Assembly (NCBI GenBank): GCA_029550925.1
Contig: JAKPGL010000064.1
Location: 1 to 64,000 of the forward strand
Length of the DNA stretch: 64,000 nucleotides
Direction of reading: 5' to 3'
Source of the DNA: Planctomycetota bacterium
GTDB lineage: Bacteria > Planctomycetota > Planctomycetia > Pirellulales > Thermoguttaceae
Part shown: positions 57,035 to 64,000 of the stretch, in pieces
How the letters are laid out: each line of letters starts with the position of its first letter
Numbering within the stretch: the first letter of the stretch is position 1
Program-made: the position numbers and the translations under genes
The notes under the pieces: model-generated
What the model was told of the DNA's origin: nothing
Seen by the model: only the letters and a program-made list of their open reading frames with translations
The model's database searches: none

Positions 57035-57727
57035 TTACATAGGCAGAGGGTTATCCAACCAAATCCAGCCCAGCCCAGCCAGCCAGCGGAGCACAATCGT
57101 GGTAATCACGTAAAAGCCATACAAAAAGACCGCATTCCCCATGTCCAGGTCCAAACAGGCGAATGCAGCGAGTCCTCCCAGAACCAAAAATGGCGGCGCC
57201 AGGAAAAACCAATTCCATATTTCGCCCGTCAGCACCCGAGGGCTGATGTGTCCATAGAAGGCCCACAAACTGGCAAACGCCGCCCCGCACACCAAAACCC
57301 GAATATAAAGCCCCCAGCCGCGATAGGGTTCGGATTCTTCATCATATAAAGCCAAGTATCCCCCCAGGACCAACGGCGGCGAAATCACCAAAAGTCCGAT
57401 CGCCTGAGCAATCCAGGACTTAAACACCCCCAGCCAACCCAACAGAGCGGTTACGACGACCACTCCAAGCGCAGCCGCGGCAATTCCCACCGCTATCACC
57501 GGATTCCACCGGGCGTACCGGCGGGTGATCGGCTTCAACACCAACTTGCCCGTCGTACTGCGTCCCCCAGAAGCGAACTCTTCGGGAACGTGAATCTTCA
57601 CCTCCGGGGATTTTTCCGGAATCTTAATCGTAGTTTTGCATTTCGGACAAGGGCCTGTTCGACCGGCAAATCGGTCGCTCACCTGAAATCGGGTCTTACA
57701 CCCCGGACATACCACCTGGATCGGCAT
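57035..57727 (-). CDS. Zinc-ribbon (MJ0042-type) membrane protein
   Basis: A 230-residue protein. The N-terminus is a zinc ribbon with two CXXC knuckles, VVCPGCKTRFQVSDRFAG and PCPKCKTTIKIP, which is the MJ0042/zinc-ribbon form that opens many planctomycete membrane and regulatory proteins. After a charged linker there are four to five hydrophobic segments (from about 75, PVIAVGIAAAALGVVVVTAL, to the C-terminus). No enzyme motif is visible. The ATG at 57727 begins the ribbon directly. The gene stands alone between the HD hydrolase gene and a long spacer. Confidence 0.72.
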   Translation of the reverse strand: MPIQVVCPGCKTRFQVSDRFAGRTGPCPKCKTTIKIPEKSPEVKIHVPEEFASGGRSTTGKLVLKPITRRYARWNPVIAVGIAAAALGVVVVTALLGWLGVFKSWIAQAIGLLVISPPLVLGGYLALYDEESEPYRGWGLYIRVLVCGAAFASLWAFYGHISPRVLTGEIWNWFFLAPPFLVLGGLAAFACLDLDMGNAVFLYGFYVITTIVLRWLAGLGWIWLDNPLPM

Positions 57728-58362
57728 AGCATTCCACTTGTAAAAAAGAAACCCAGTCGAAAGGGAGTGTTTCCCTAACAGGGATTTCCCTTTCTGAATA
57801 ATTCCTCCAGTTTGCCATCGGCTGTCAGATTGTCAAGCTGAGCATCCCACTGCCCGGCCTCCCTGTGCGAGCCGACGGCCCCCTCTCAATCGGGTTGGAA
57901 AGGAAACTCGGAGGGGGGAGAAAAACCGGGCGCCTTCCAAACAAGGACAAAGTACAGGCCCCCCAGGTTCCCCTTCGGTCTTATGGCCTCCTTTGCCGAC
58001 ATTCCTTCTAGGAAACTGGTAAAAAAGGAGTGTGGGAGAGAGGCCAGTGCTATAACCCAGTCGGTCAGACTGGCTTGGTTTCTGGGGGAATACCAACTTA
58101 CCGTTTCACAGACGCTGCTCCATGCAAGGCGGGGCCGGGAAATCCATCCGTTAGGTGGGTAACATGCCCCCTGGAAAAAGGACATCGAGAAAAATCCGTG
58201 CTTTTTTTTCGGAAATTGCAGCCCCCTCTCTGGTTTTCTCCCCCCACAAAGAGTATGATTCTAAAGGAATCAAGGGCGCAGCTCCTTCGACCGTAGTTAG
58301 CATCCGAGGTTCCGGCGGGAGGAGCTGGGTCGGTTTGTGTGCCGGAACGAAGAGGAGGTATT
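57728..58362. other. Divergent spacer before the second DUF1559 gene
   Basis: No gene is supported in these 635 bases. A short palindrome, CCAGTC/GACTGG (58056-58072, around GGTCA), is the only notable inverted repeat. The A/T-rich stretch 58196-58265 is a likely promoter region for the DUF1559 gene. I see no member of the A-B repeat family here. Confidence 0.35.
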
Positions 58363-59397
58363 ATGGCTTCTCGAGGTACTTCTTATCGGTTCTCTTGTCG
58401 TGCAAAAGGGTTTACGTTAGTTGAGCTGTTGGTGGTCATTACGATCATTGGGATATTGATCGCGCTACTGCTGCCAGCGGTGCAGTCGGCCCGTGAGGCA
58501 GCCAGGCGGACGCAATGTGTCAACAATCTCAAGCAGATCGCCCTGGCCGCCTTAAACCATGAATCCACCTTCCGCCAATTTCCCACGGGGGGATGGGGCA
58601 GCGCGTGGGTGGGCGACCCGGACCGAGGCCCCAGCGTGGATCAGCCTGGCGGCTTCTTCTACAACATCCTGCCGTTCGTGGAACAAGAGGCGGTGTATCG
58701 GCTTGGATCGGGATATACCGATTTCGGGACGGACCAAAAGAATTACGCCCAACAGGCCGCCCAAACGCCGATTGCCGCGTTCAGTTGTCCTTCGCGGCGT
58801 CGGCCGCAGGCCGTCGTGGTCTCCGGTTCCAAATCGCTTTGTAATCTGACGGTTTCCTCGGGAATGCGTTGGTTTCATTCAGACTACGCCGCCAATGCCG
58901 GCGATTACTATTACGAATGGGACGCAAACCAACCCTCTTCCTGCTCCTGGCCCACGACGGGAAGTATCTTCAATACCACGCTTACGGCCCAAGCCACCGG
59001 AATCAGTTTCCAGCAAAGTCGCATCGGGATTGACGATATAGCCGACGGGACGAGCAACACCTACATGGTGGGAGAAAAATATCTAGATTCCAATAGGTAC
59101 ACTACCGGCGACGATCCGGGCGACGACGACCCCTACACCAGCGGCGCTGCATTAGACACCCACCGCTGGACCTTCTATGACCCCAACGACGCCACGAATA
59201 GCGCCTATTATCAGCCCAGTCAAGATCGGAATAATATTCAATTGCCGCGGGCCTTTGGATCGGCGCATGCGTCGGGGTTTCATGTGGCCTTTTGCGACGG
59301 CTCCGCGCGGGCGATTAGTTATTCGATTGACCGCCTGGTCCATCGCTATTTAGGCAATCGGCGGGATCGGCAGCCCATCGACAGCAGCAAGTTCTAA
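58363..59397 (+). CDS. DUF1559 prepilin-like H-X9-DG protein
   Basis: A 344-residue second member of the DUF1559 family in the window. The prepilin-like motif GFTLVELLVVITIIG begins at about residue 16, a short basic leader of normal length (contrast the 58-residue leader of the gene at 1569). RTQCVNNLKQIALAALNHES follows. The C-terminal H-X9-DG motif is exact: HASGFHVAFCDGSARAISYS. ATG at 58363 with AGGAGGT at 58353-58359; an upstream start at 58339 is not needed. A strong terminator follows 26 bases after the stop codon, so it is a single-gene unit. Confidence 0.92.
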   Translation: MASRGTSYRFSCRAKGFTLVELLVVITIIGILIALLLPAVQSAREAARRTQCVNNLKQIALAALNHESTFRQFPTGGWGSAWVGDPDRGPSVDQPGGFFYNILPFVEQEAVYRLGSGYTDFGTDQKNYAQQAAQTPIAAFSCPSRRRPQAVVVSGSKSLCNLTVSSGMRWFHSDYAANAGDYYYEWDANQPSSCSWPTTGSIFNTTLTAQATGISFQQSRIGIDDIADGTSNTYMVGEKYLDSNRYTTGDDPGDDDPYTSGAALDTHRWTFYDPNDATNSAYYQPSQDRNNIQLPRAFGSAHASGFHVAFCDGSARAISYSIDRLVHRYLGNRRDRQPIDSSKF

Positions 59398-59423
59398 CCA
59401 GCGATTCACGCCGCATATTCCGC

Positions 59424-59464
59424 ACTCCCACCAGCGAGAAAGAAGAGCTGGTGGGAGTTTTTTT
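59424..59464 (+). terminator. Strong intrinsic terminator after the DUF1559 gene
   Basis: Perfect 12-base arms ACTCCCACCAGC (59424-59435) and GCTGGTGGGAGT (59447-59458) with an 11-base loop, followed by a run of seven T (59458-59464). Confidence 0.93.
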
Positions 59465-59665
59465 GCGCAGGACTCCTACCGCTCCGGTGTTCCGGGACAA
59501 TAGTCTAGCAGGCAAACGGGACAGTAGTCGAGCCGGCAAAACGCCGGCTGATGAGAATCGGCGCTCTCTATGGCAACCTGAGCGGACGAACAGTGAGGAG
59601 CACGCGGGGGCTTCCTCGCAACGGCTTGCTGCTTTGTGCCCAACAGCCGACCGGTCTTCGTGGGG

Positions 59666-61102
59666 TCAAAAGGCGTCGGTGGTTTCGAGTTCTTCGTGGG
59701 GCTGGGGGCTATGGGGAACAAACTTGGTGTATTGGGGCAACCAGGTAAGTTTGATGTCATCCGTGGGGCCGTTGCGTTGTTTGGCGACGATGACCTCGGC
59801 TACGCCTTTTATTCTATTGCCTTCTCTCTCCATGTCTTCCACTTCTTTGGGAGTGTAGTAGTATTCTTCGCGGTGGACAAACATGACCACATCGGCGTCT
59901 TGTTCGATGGCGCCGGATTCTCGGAGGTGGCTAAGCCGAGGACGATGAATTTCTCTACCCTGCTCCACCTGGCGGTTGAGTTGGGCCACGCAAAGCACGG
60001 GGACGTTGAGTTCGCGGGCCAGTCCTTTGAGGCGTCGGGCGATGCGGGCGACTTGTTCTTGGCGGGAGTCTTTGGGGTTGTCCGGCTCGATCAATTGCAG
60101 ATAGTCGATGATCAACAGGCCCAAGTTCTGTCGGCGTTTCAGACGCCGGGCCACGGCGGCGATTTCTGCGACGGTGCGGCTGGGGGTGTCGTCGATGAAA
60201 AGCGGCGTCTGACTTAATTCGTTCGAGGCTTTTACCAGCGCGGAGCGTTCCTGGGCGGAGATAAACCCGCTTCGGAACTTCCCGCTGTCGATCCTCCCAT
60301 GAGAACAGAGTATCCGTTGGACCAGCTCCATCCGGGACATCTCCAAGCTGACAAATAACGTGGGAATCTTGGAGATAATAGTCACATTTTCCGCGATGTT
60401 GCACGCCAGGGCGGTTTTGCCCATCGAGGGGCGGGCGGCCAAAATGATCAGTTCCGCCTCGTGCAACCCGCCCGTCAGTCGATCGAGGTCCGGGAAATGG
60501 GTTGGTATTCCCGTCGATTTTCCCTGAAGACGCTGATCGATGAGCGTAAACACCTCGCCCATCACCTCTTGCAGCGTATGGAGGCGGTTGAGCGTGCGGG
60601 AATCGTGGACCCGGAATATCTTCTCTTCTGCTTGGCCGATCAACTGTTGGGAGTCTTGACTGGGATCATACGCATCGCGGAGAATCTCGGCGGCGGCGTG
60701 GATCAGTTCTCGCAACGTGGCTTTGTCCCGCACCAGGTTGGCGTAATAGACGGCGTGAGCAGCCACCGGAACCGATTGGAGAATCTCGGCGATATACTGG
60801 GCGCCTCCCACAGCCTCCAAATCGCCGTTCTTGCGGAGCCGGTCCGTCAGAAGCATCACGTCGATCTGCTGGCCGTTGTCCCGCATCTCCAACAGGGTCC
60901 GATATAACCGCCGGTGCGCCTCCGAGTAGAAATCCTCCACCCGGAGGATCGGGATCACCTCGTCGCACATTTGCGGATCCAGCAGGATGCTTCCCAACAC
61001 GCCGCGCTCGGCCTCTAAATGGTGCGGCGGAAGCCGATCCAAAATCTCCGAACTCACCCGACCCGCTCGAACCGGCGTATCCGTCTGCGCCCCGGCAGCC
61101 AT
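59666..61102 (-). CDS. dnaB: Replicative DNA helicase DnaB
   Basis: A 478-residue hexameric helicase that unwinds DNA at the replication fork. The N-terminal primase-interaction domain (PPHHLEAERGVLGSILLDPQ) leads to a RecA-like core. The Walker A motif is AARPSMGKTALACNIAE. Then come FVSLEMSRMELVQRILCSHG, Walker B LGLLIIDYLQLIEPDN, ELNVPVLCVAQLNRQVE, SHLRESGAIEQDADVVMFVH, and AKQRNGPTDDIKLTWLPQYT. No intein is present. ATG at 61102 with AAGGAGA upstream. It is the last gene of the pth-rpsF-ssb-rplI-dnaB run on the minus strand. Confidence 0.98.
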   Translation of the reverse strand: MAAGAQTDTPVRAGRVSSEILDRLPPHHLEAERGVLGSILLDPQMCDEVIPILRVEDFYSEAHRRLYRTLLEMRDNGQQIDVMLLTDRLRKNGDLEAVGGAQYIAEILQSVPVAAHAVYYANLVRDKATLRELIHAAAEILRDAYDPSQDSQQLIGQAEEKIFRVHDSRTLNRLHTLQEVMGEVFTLIDQRLQGKSTGIPTHFPDLDRLTGGLHEAELIILAARPSMGKTALACNIAENVTIISKIPTLFVSLEMSRMELVQRILCSHGRIDSGKFRSGFISAQERSALVKASNELSQTPLFIDDTPSRTVAEIAAVARRLKRRQNLGLLIIDYLQLIEPDNPKDSRQEQVARIARRLKGLARELNVPVLCVAQLNRQVEQGREIHRPRLSHLRESGAIEQDADVVMFVHREEYYYTPKEVEDMEREGNRIKGVAEVIVAKQRNGPTDDIKLTWLPQYTKFVPHSPQPHEELETTDAF

Positions 61103-61258
61103 GTGTTGTCTCCTTAGCTATCCGCTTGAGTTCAGAAGGTCAGCCCAGCCTCCCCCAGAGAGAAACACCCCGCTCTTTCGAGACGGGGAGATCGCCGCAC
61201 TCGGCGGGGGCCTCCCCCCCGAACTCTTTTGGCCAATGCTTGGGAAAAATGCCAGCAA

Positions 61259-61873
61259 CTACTTCGAAGCGGATTTTTTGGGTTTGGGTTCCGCGGAGGG
61301 TTCAGAAGAGGACTTCGATGTTTCACTTTTTTCCGACTTCTCCGGCTTTTCTTCCCCCACGGTAGGCACCACCCATACTTTCAGATCGGCGTCGATCTCC
61401 TGGCCCAGATGCACTTGCACCGTATAAAGGCCCAATTCCTTCAGGGGACCTTTCAACCGCACTTGATCTTCGGTGATCGAAAAACCAACTTCTTTCAAGG
61501 CCGCCGCAATCTCATGCGACCCCACCGAGCCGTACAGGTGCCCTTCGTCATTCGCATTGGCTTCGATGGTGATGCTTTGTTTGGCCAATTGGGCGGCCAA
61601 GTTCCGAAGGCCCGCCAAGCGCCGTCGCTGGCTTTCGGCTAATCGGGCCTTATGTTTTTCGATCATCCGTTTGTGATGTTCTGTGGCAATGGTGGCCAAC
61701 CCCTGAGGGATCAGATAGTTGTACGCATACCCGGGTTTGACCGATACCACATCCCCTTGATTACCCAAATGCTCTACCGGCTGGATCAACAACAACTCCA
61801 CATGCCCAGACCGCTTCCGTAACCGCTTTTCTCGATACGGAGAAGGAATCTCGGAACTTTTCGACTTGCTCAT
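61259..61873 (-). CDS. rplI: 50S ribosomal protein L9
   Basis: A 204-residue ribosomal protein, longer than the usual 150. The conserved core starts at about residue 24 (VELLLIQPVEHLGNQGDVVS, VKPGYAYNYLIPQGLA), continues through the long connecting helix (HHKRMIEKHKARLAESQRRR), and ends with the C-terminal rRNA-binding domain (GHLYGSVGSHEIAAAL). A basic 23-residue leader and a 30-residue Lys/Ser/Glu tail are extra. ATG at 61873. It is 157 bases upstream of dnaB, the usual neighbour. Confidence 0.95.
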   Translation of the reverse strand: MSKSKSSEIPSPYREKRLRKRSGHVELLLIQPVEHLGNQGDVVSVKPGYAYNYLIPQGLATIATEHHKRMIEKHKARLAESQRRRLAGLRNLAAQLAKQSITIEANANDEGHLYGSVGSHEIAAALKEVGFSITEDQVRLKGPLKELGLYTVQVHLGQEIDADLKVWVVPTVGEEKPEKSEKSETSKSSSEPSAEPKPKKSASK

Positions 61874-62024
61874 CGGTTTTCCCTTTGTTCACCTGGTCCT
61901 TTCAGGAAGCATACCCTTCCTGAGAGGGTGCAAAACTTCTTACCTCAAAAAATTGTTTCCTATGGCCTACCGGAATACGCAAAACGCTCCCCGCCCCGAC
62001 AGCCCGACGGGACTGCGGCGGCCT

Positions 62025-62510
62025 TCAAAAAGGCGGTTCATCCGGAAAGGTCTCTTCCGACGCGGGCGCCTGATAGGGTTCCGGTTCCTCGACGGGTTCA
62101 TACGTGCGTTCCGGCGTCCCCCGGCTAGGGGCCTTTTTTCCCTCTTCTGGCGCGCGGGTCTGGCCGGGTTCCGTCCCTCCTCGGGTCCCTAACAGTTGCA
62201 TCCGTTCGCCCACCACGCGGAGCTTGGATCGCTTCTGCCCGTCGCTGGTGGTCCATGTATCCATTTTCAATCGCCCTTCGATCAGCACGGGAGAGCCTTT
62301 GGTTAGGTATTCGCTGGCGATTTCGGCTTGGCGTTGCCAAAGGGTAATATCGACAAAGACCGGCTCATCGACCCATTCGCCGGAAGAGGTCTGCCGACGG
62401 TTCGACACCGCCAGCCCAAACTCCACCACGGGAGTCCCGCTGGGGATATACCGCAATTCCGGGTCCCGAGTTAGATTGCCTATCAAAATCACACGGTTAT
62501 AACTGGCCAT
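62025..62510 (-). CDS. ssb: Single-stranded DNA-binding protein
   Basis: A 161-residue SSB. The OB fold begins with [20 protein letters not shown] and includes [31 protein letters not shown] and [20 protein letters not shown]. The C-terminus is a Pro/Glu-rich linker ending in an acidic tip (PDEPPF). This tip matches the usual DDxPF that recruits partner proteins and differs in one acidic position. ATG at 62510. It follows rpsF, and a promoter candidate lies at 62605-62633. Confidence 0.96.
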   Translation of the reverse strand: MASYNRVILIGNLTRDPELRYIPSGTPVVEFGLAVSNRRQTSSGEWVDEPVFVDITLWQRQAEIASEYLTKGSPVLIEGRLKMDTWTTSDGQKRSKLRVVGERMQLLGTRGGTEPGQTRAPEEGKKAPSRGTPERTYEPVEEPEPYQAPASEETFPDEPPF

Positions 62511-62604
62511 CCCAACGTCCTCCCACCACGCCTACTTCGACCCCTCCGGAAGGTCCCGCATCTATGGGCTCTTTTTGTGGGCCGGGCCGTTCAGCTCCCT
62601 TTTC

Positions 62605-62633
62605 ACGCTAGCACATTTGGCCCGGATGGGCAA
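62605..62633 (-). promoter_or_regulatory. Candidate promoter upstream of ssb
   Basis: On the minus strand TTGCCC (62633-62628) and TAGCGT (62610-62605) stand 17 bases apart, with TGTGC directly before the -10 box (extended -10-like). It lies about 95 bases before the ssb start in a 301-base spacer that otherwise shows no gene. Confidence 0.42.
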
Positions 62634-62811
62634 GCTGGGAGGGCGCCTGTCGCTTGACGCCCAACCACGGACGGGCCTACTCCCCATCCGCTCTCCCAAA
62701 GCCCCGCGGCAATAGGCAAACTTCCTCTCCTAGGGCGAAATGCCGCCGGACAGCCTCCCCAAAAAGGACCACAGAACTTCTCTATTCCCTGCCGACGGCT
62801 ATGTCGGAAGG

Positions 62812-63258
62812 CTACTCTTCGGACTCTTCTTCCAATTCCTCCAAATCAGAAAGGACATCAACTTCTGGGAATTCTTCGCTAGTCTTAACGGCCAAGGGGA
62901 CTTCTTCGGTCCGTTGCCGAGGTCCTCCCAATGCATGTTGGACCAACGTCTCTTCCAGTCGAGGATCCACTTTCAAAAACAGAAACCGCAAAATCGCTTC
63001 GTTCAATTGACCCGCACGATGCACCTCTTTGAGCCGGGATGAATCCAGCCGAAAGTACGTAAGCCAATAGGCTCCCTTCCGATGGCCCTTGATCGGATAG
63101 GCCAAGCGGCGCTCTTCCCACAATCGGCTCACCAAGACCTCGCCGCCAGCTTCTTCGATCATTTGAGCAACCTGGCGGGAAAGCGCATCCGGCTCCCGGG
63201 AATACCGGACCGGATCAAAAATAAATAACCCTTCATAGACATTCCGGGGCAAAACCAC
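62812..63258 (-). CDS. rpsF: 30S ribosomal protein S6
   Basis: A 148-residue S6 protein. The N-terminal strand NVYEGLFIFDPVRY, the helix with QVAQMIEEAGGEVLVSRLWE and the motif RRLAYPIKGHRKGAYWLTYF are typical (the KGxYxL part contacts S18). LNEAILRFLFLKVD closes the fold. The last 40 residues form a strongly acidic tail (LEELEEESEE), as in S6 of several bacteria, where such tails can be glutamylated. ATG at 63258. It lies 114 bases after pth. Confidence 0.95.
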   Translation of the reverse strand: MVLPRNVYEGLFIFDPVRYSREPDALSRQVAQMIEEAGGEVLVSRLWEERRLAYPIKGHRKGAYWLTYFRLDSSRLKEVHRAGQLNEAILRFLFLKVDPRLEETLVQHALGGPRQRTEEVPLAVKTSEEFPEVDVLSDLEELEEESEE

Positions 63259-63372
63259 ACTCCTTCCAAATAAAAGTCATAGATTCTTGGAACACTTCCG
63301 CCGTTGGAACGAACTTTTTTTGAAGTATCCGTCGGATATGCTCTTCTCCCAAGCCTCCCTCTGTTGAGGGGC

Positions 63373-63939
63373 CTAAGAAGGCGCGTTATAAAGACTCATG
63401 CACTTTTCAATCCCCTCCCGGGCCCAAACCACTACTGCATCGGCGGCCCGGCGGATCGCCTGGTGAACGATCGGCTCTTCTTCCGGCGTAAACCGACTCA
63501 GAACAAACCCGGTGGCGTCCCAGCCTTCCGGCACTGAGCCGATGCCGATCCGTAACCGGGCAACCTCCTCGCTACCAAGCTGTTGGATAATGTGTTGTAA
63601 GCCTTTTTGTCCTCCGGCCGAACCACTGGCCCGCACCCGCAGTCGCCCTAACGGAAGATGAAAATCGTCGCAAATGACCAAAACCTGATCCAACGGCAAT
63701 TTGTAAAAACCGACCGCCGCCTGCACGCTCGTCCCGCTACAGTTCATATAGGTGGTCGGTCGGAGCAGGAAGGCGCGAACCCCTTCGAGGTCCGCTTCCC
63801 TCCATAAACCGGAAAAACCGGACCTTTCCGTCCCTACCCCATACCGGCGTCCTAATTCCTCCACAACCATGAAACCTACATTGTGGCGGGTCCCTTCGTA
63901 CCTGGCGCCGGGATTGCCTAAACCCACAATCAACTTCAC
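63373..63939 (-). CDS. pth: Peptidyl-tRNA hydrolase
   Basis: A 188-residue enzyme that releases tRNA from stalled peptidyl-tRNA. Marks are KLIVGLGNPGARYEGTRHNV (with the catalytic His in TRHNVGF), LLRPTTYMNCSGTSVQAAVG, ICDDFHLPLGRLRVRASGSA with the catalytic Asp, and GGQKGLQHIIQQLGS. The start is GTG at 63939, directly before the conserved KLIVGLGNPG, with GAGG upstream. An ATG at 63972 would add 11 residues. In many planctomycetes a 50S L25-type gene precedes it, which would lie beyond the window end. It is the first visible gene of the pth-rpsF-ssb-rplI-dnaB run. Confidence 0.97.
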   Translation of the reverse strand: MKLIVGLGNPGARYEGTRHNVGFMVVEELGRRYGVGTERSGFSGLWREADLEGVRAFLLRPTTYMNCSGTSVQAAVGFYKLPLDQVLVICDDFHLPLGRLRVRASGSAGGQKGLQHIIQQLGSEEVARLRIGIGSVPEGWDATGFVLSRFTPEEEPIVHQAIRRAADAVVVWAREGIEKCMSLYNAPS

Positions 63940-64000
63940 GGAGCCGCCTCTTGAAAGTTCAGGGTTCCCCACCGGGCTAGGGCTCCCGCCGTTTGCCCCA

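Noticed and set aside
61031-61259. Possible small gene between dnaB and rplI
   Set aside because: Short open frames on both strands lack ribosome sites and any conserved motif; the spacer is only about 157 bases.

Overview
The window reads as a chromosomal segment of a planctomycete, probably of the Pirellulales. The grounds are gene families rather than a database match: DUF1559 H-X9-DG pseudopilin-like proteins, PEP-CTERM surface proteins, a DUF1549/DUF1553 gene next to a DUF1501 gene, DapL-type lysine biosynthesis, Tat-exported oxidoreductase and propeller proteins, and a pth-rpsF-ssb-rplI-dnaB block. G+C is moderately high, genes are often separated by 100-700 bases of repeat-rich spacer, and no rRNA, tRNA, CRISPR array or phage is visible.

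Layout. 1-3100: end of a PEP-CTERM/malectin-like gene, a small lipoprotein and a DUF1559 gene, with spacers full of dispersed repeats. 3200-6680: rdgB, an unknown exported protein, then an arsenic-resistance pair (arsR, ACR3-type pump) behind a clear promoter and operator. 6846-12683 (minus): a DUF1549/DUF1553, DUF1501 and pre-peptidase-domain operon. 13062-17103 (minus): two PEP-CTERM genes sharing an identical 51-base tag segment. 17568-21509 (minus): propeller protein, surE, Gfo/Idh/MocA oxidoreductase. 21681-23384 (minus): a compact three-gene operon of lower G+C (TIGR04255 family, unknown protein, HEPN protein), the best candidate for an undescribed system. 23485-31228: radical SAM protein, infA, pyrK-like gene, rluB-type synthase, pdxJ, a leucine-rich-repeat protein and dapL.

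31964-43310: a signal peptidase I with a very large insertion, lptB, a LamG/DUF2341 PEP-CTERM protein, a GntP permease carrying an in-frame palindromic repeat, acylphosphatase, an ABC-2 type permease, rpiB and an HtrA protease. 43904-49744: tpiA-secG-yicC-gmk-rpoZ-coaC followed by a membrane P-loop protein. 49829-57727 (minus): DsbD-like reductase, hemC, a DUF502 protein, comF split by a frameshift at a canonical -1 slippery heptamer, an HD hydrolase and a zinc-ribbon membrane protein. 58363-59397: a second DUF1559 gene with a strong terminator. 59666-63939 (minus): dnaB, rplI, ssb, rpsF and pth.

The most distinctive non-coding signal is a family of about 170-205 base intergenic elements with inverted terminal modules (A) and inner hairpin modules (B). 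Complete or near-complete copies lie at 1281, 2900 and 19821, with partial or decayed copies at 24558, 31766 and 39300. All functional calls come from reading translated sequence and remembered family features; no search was run.
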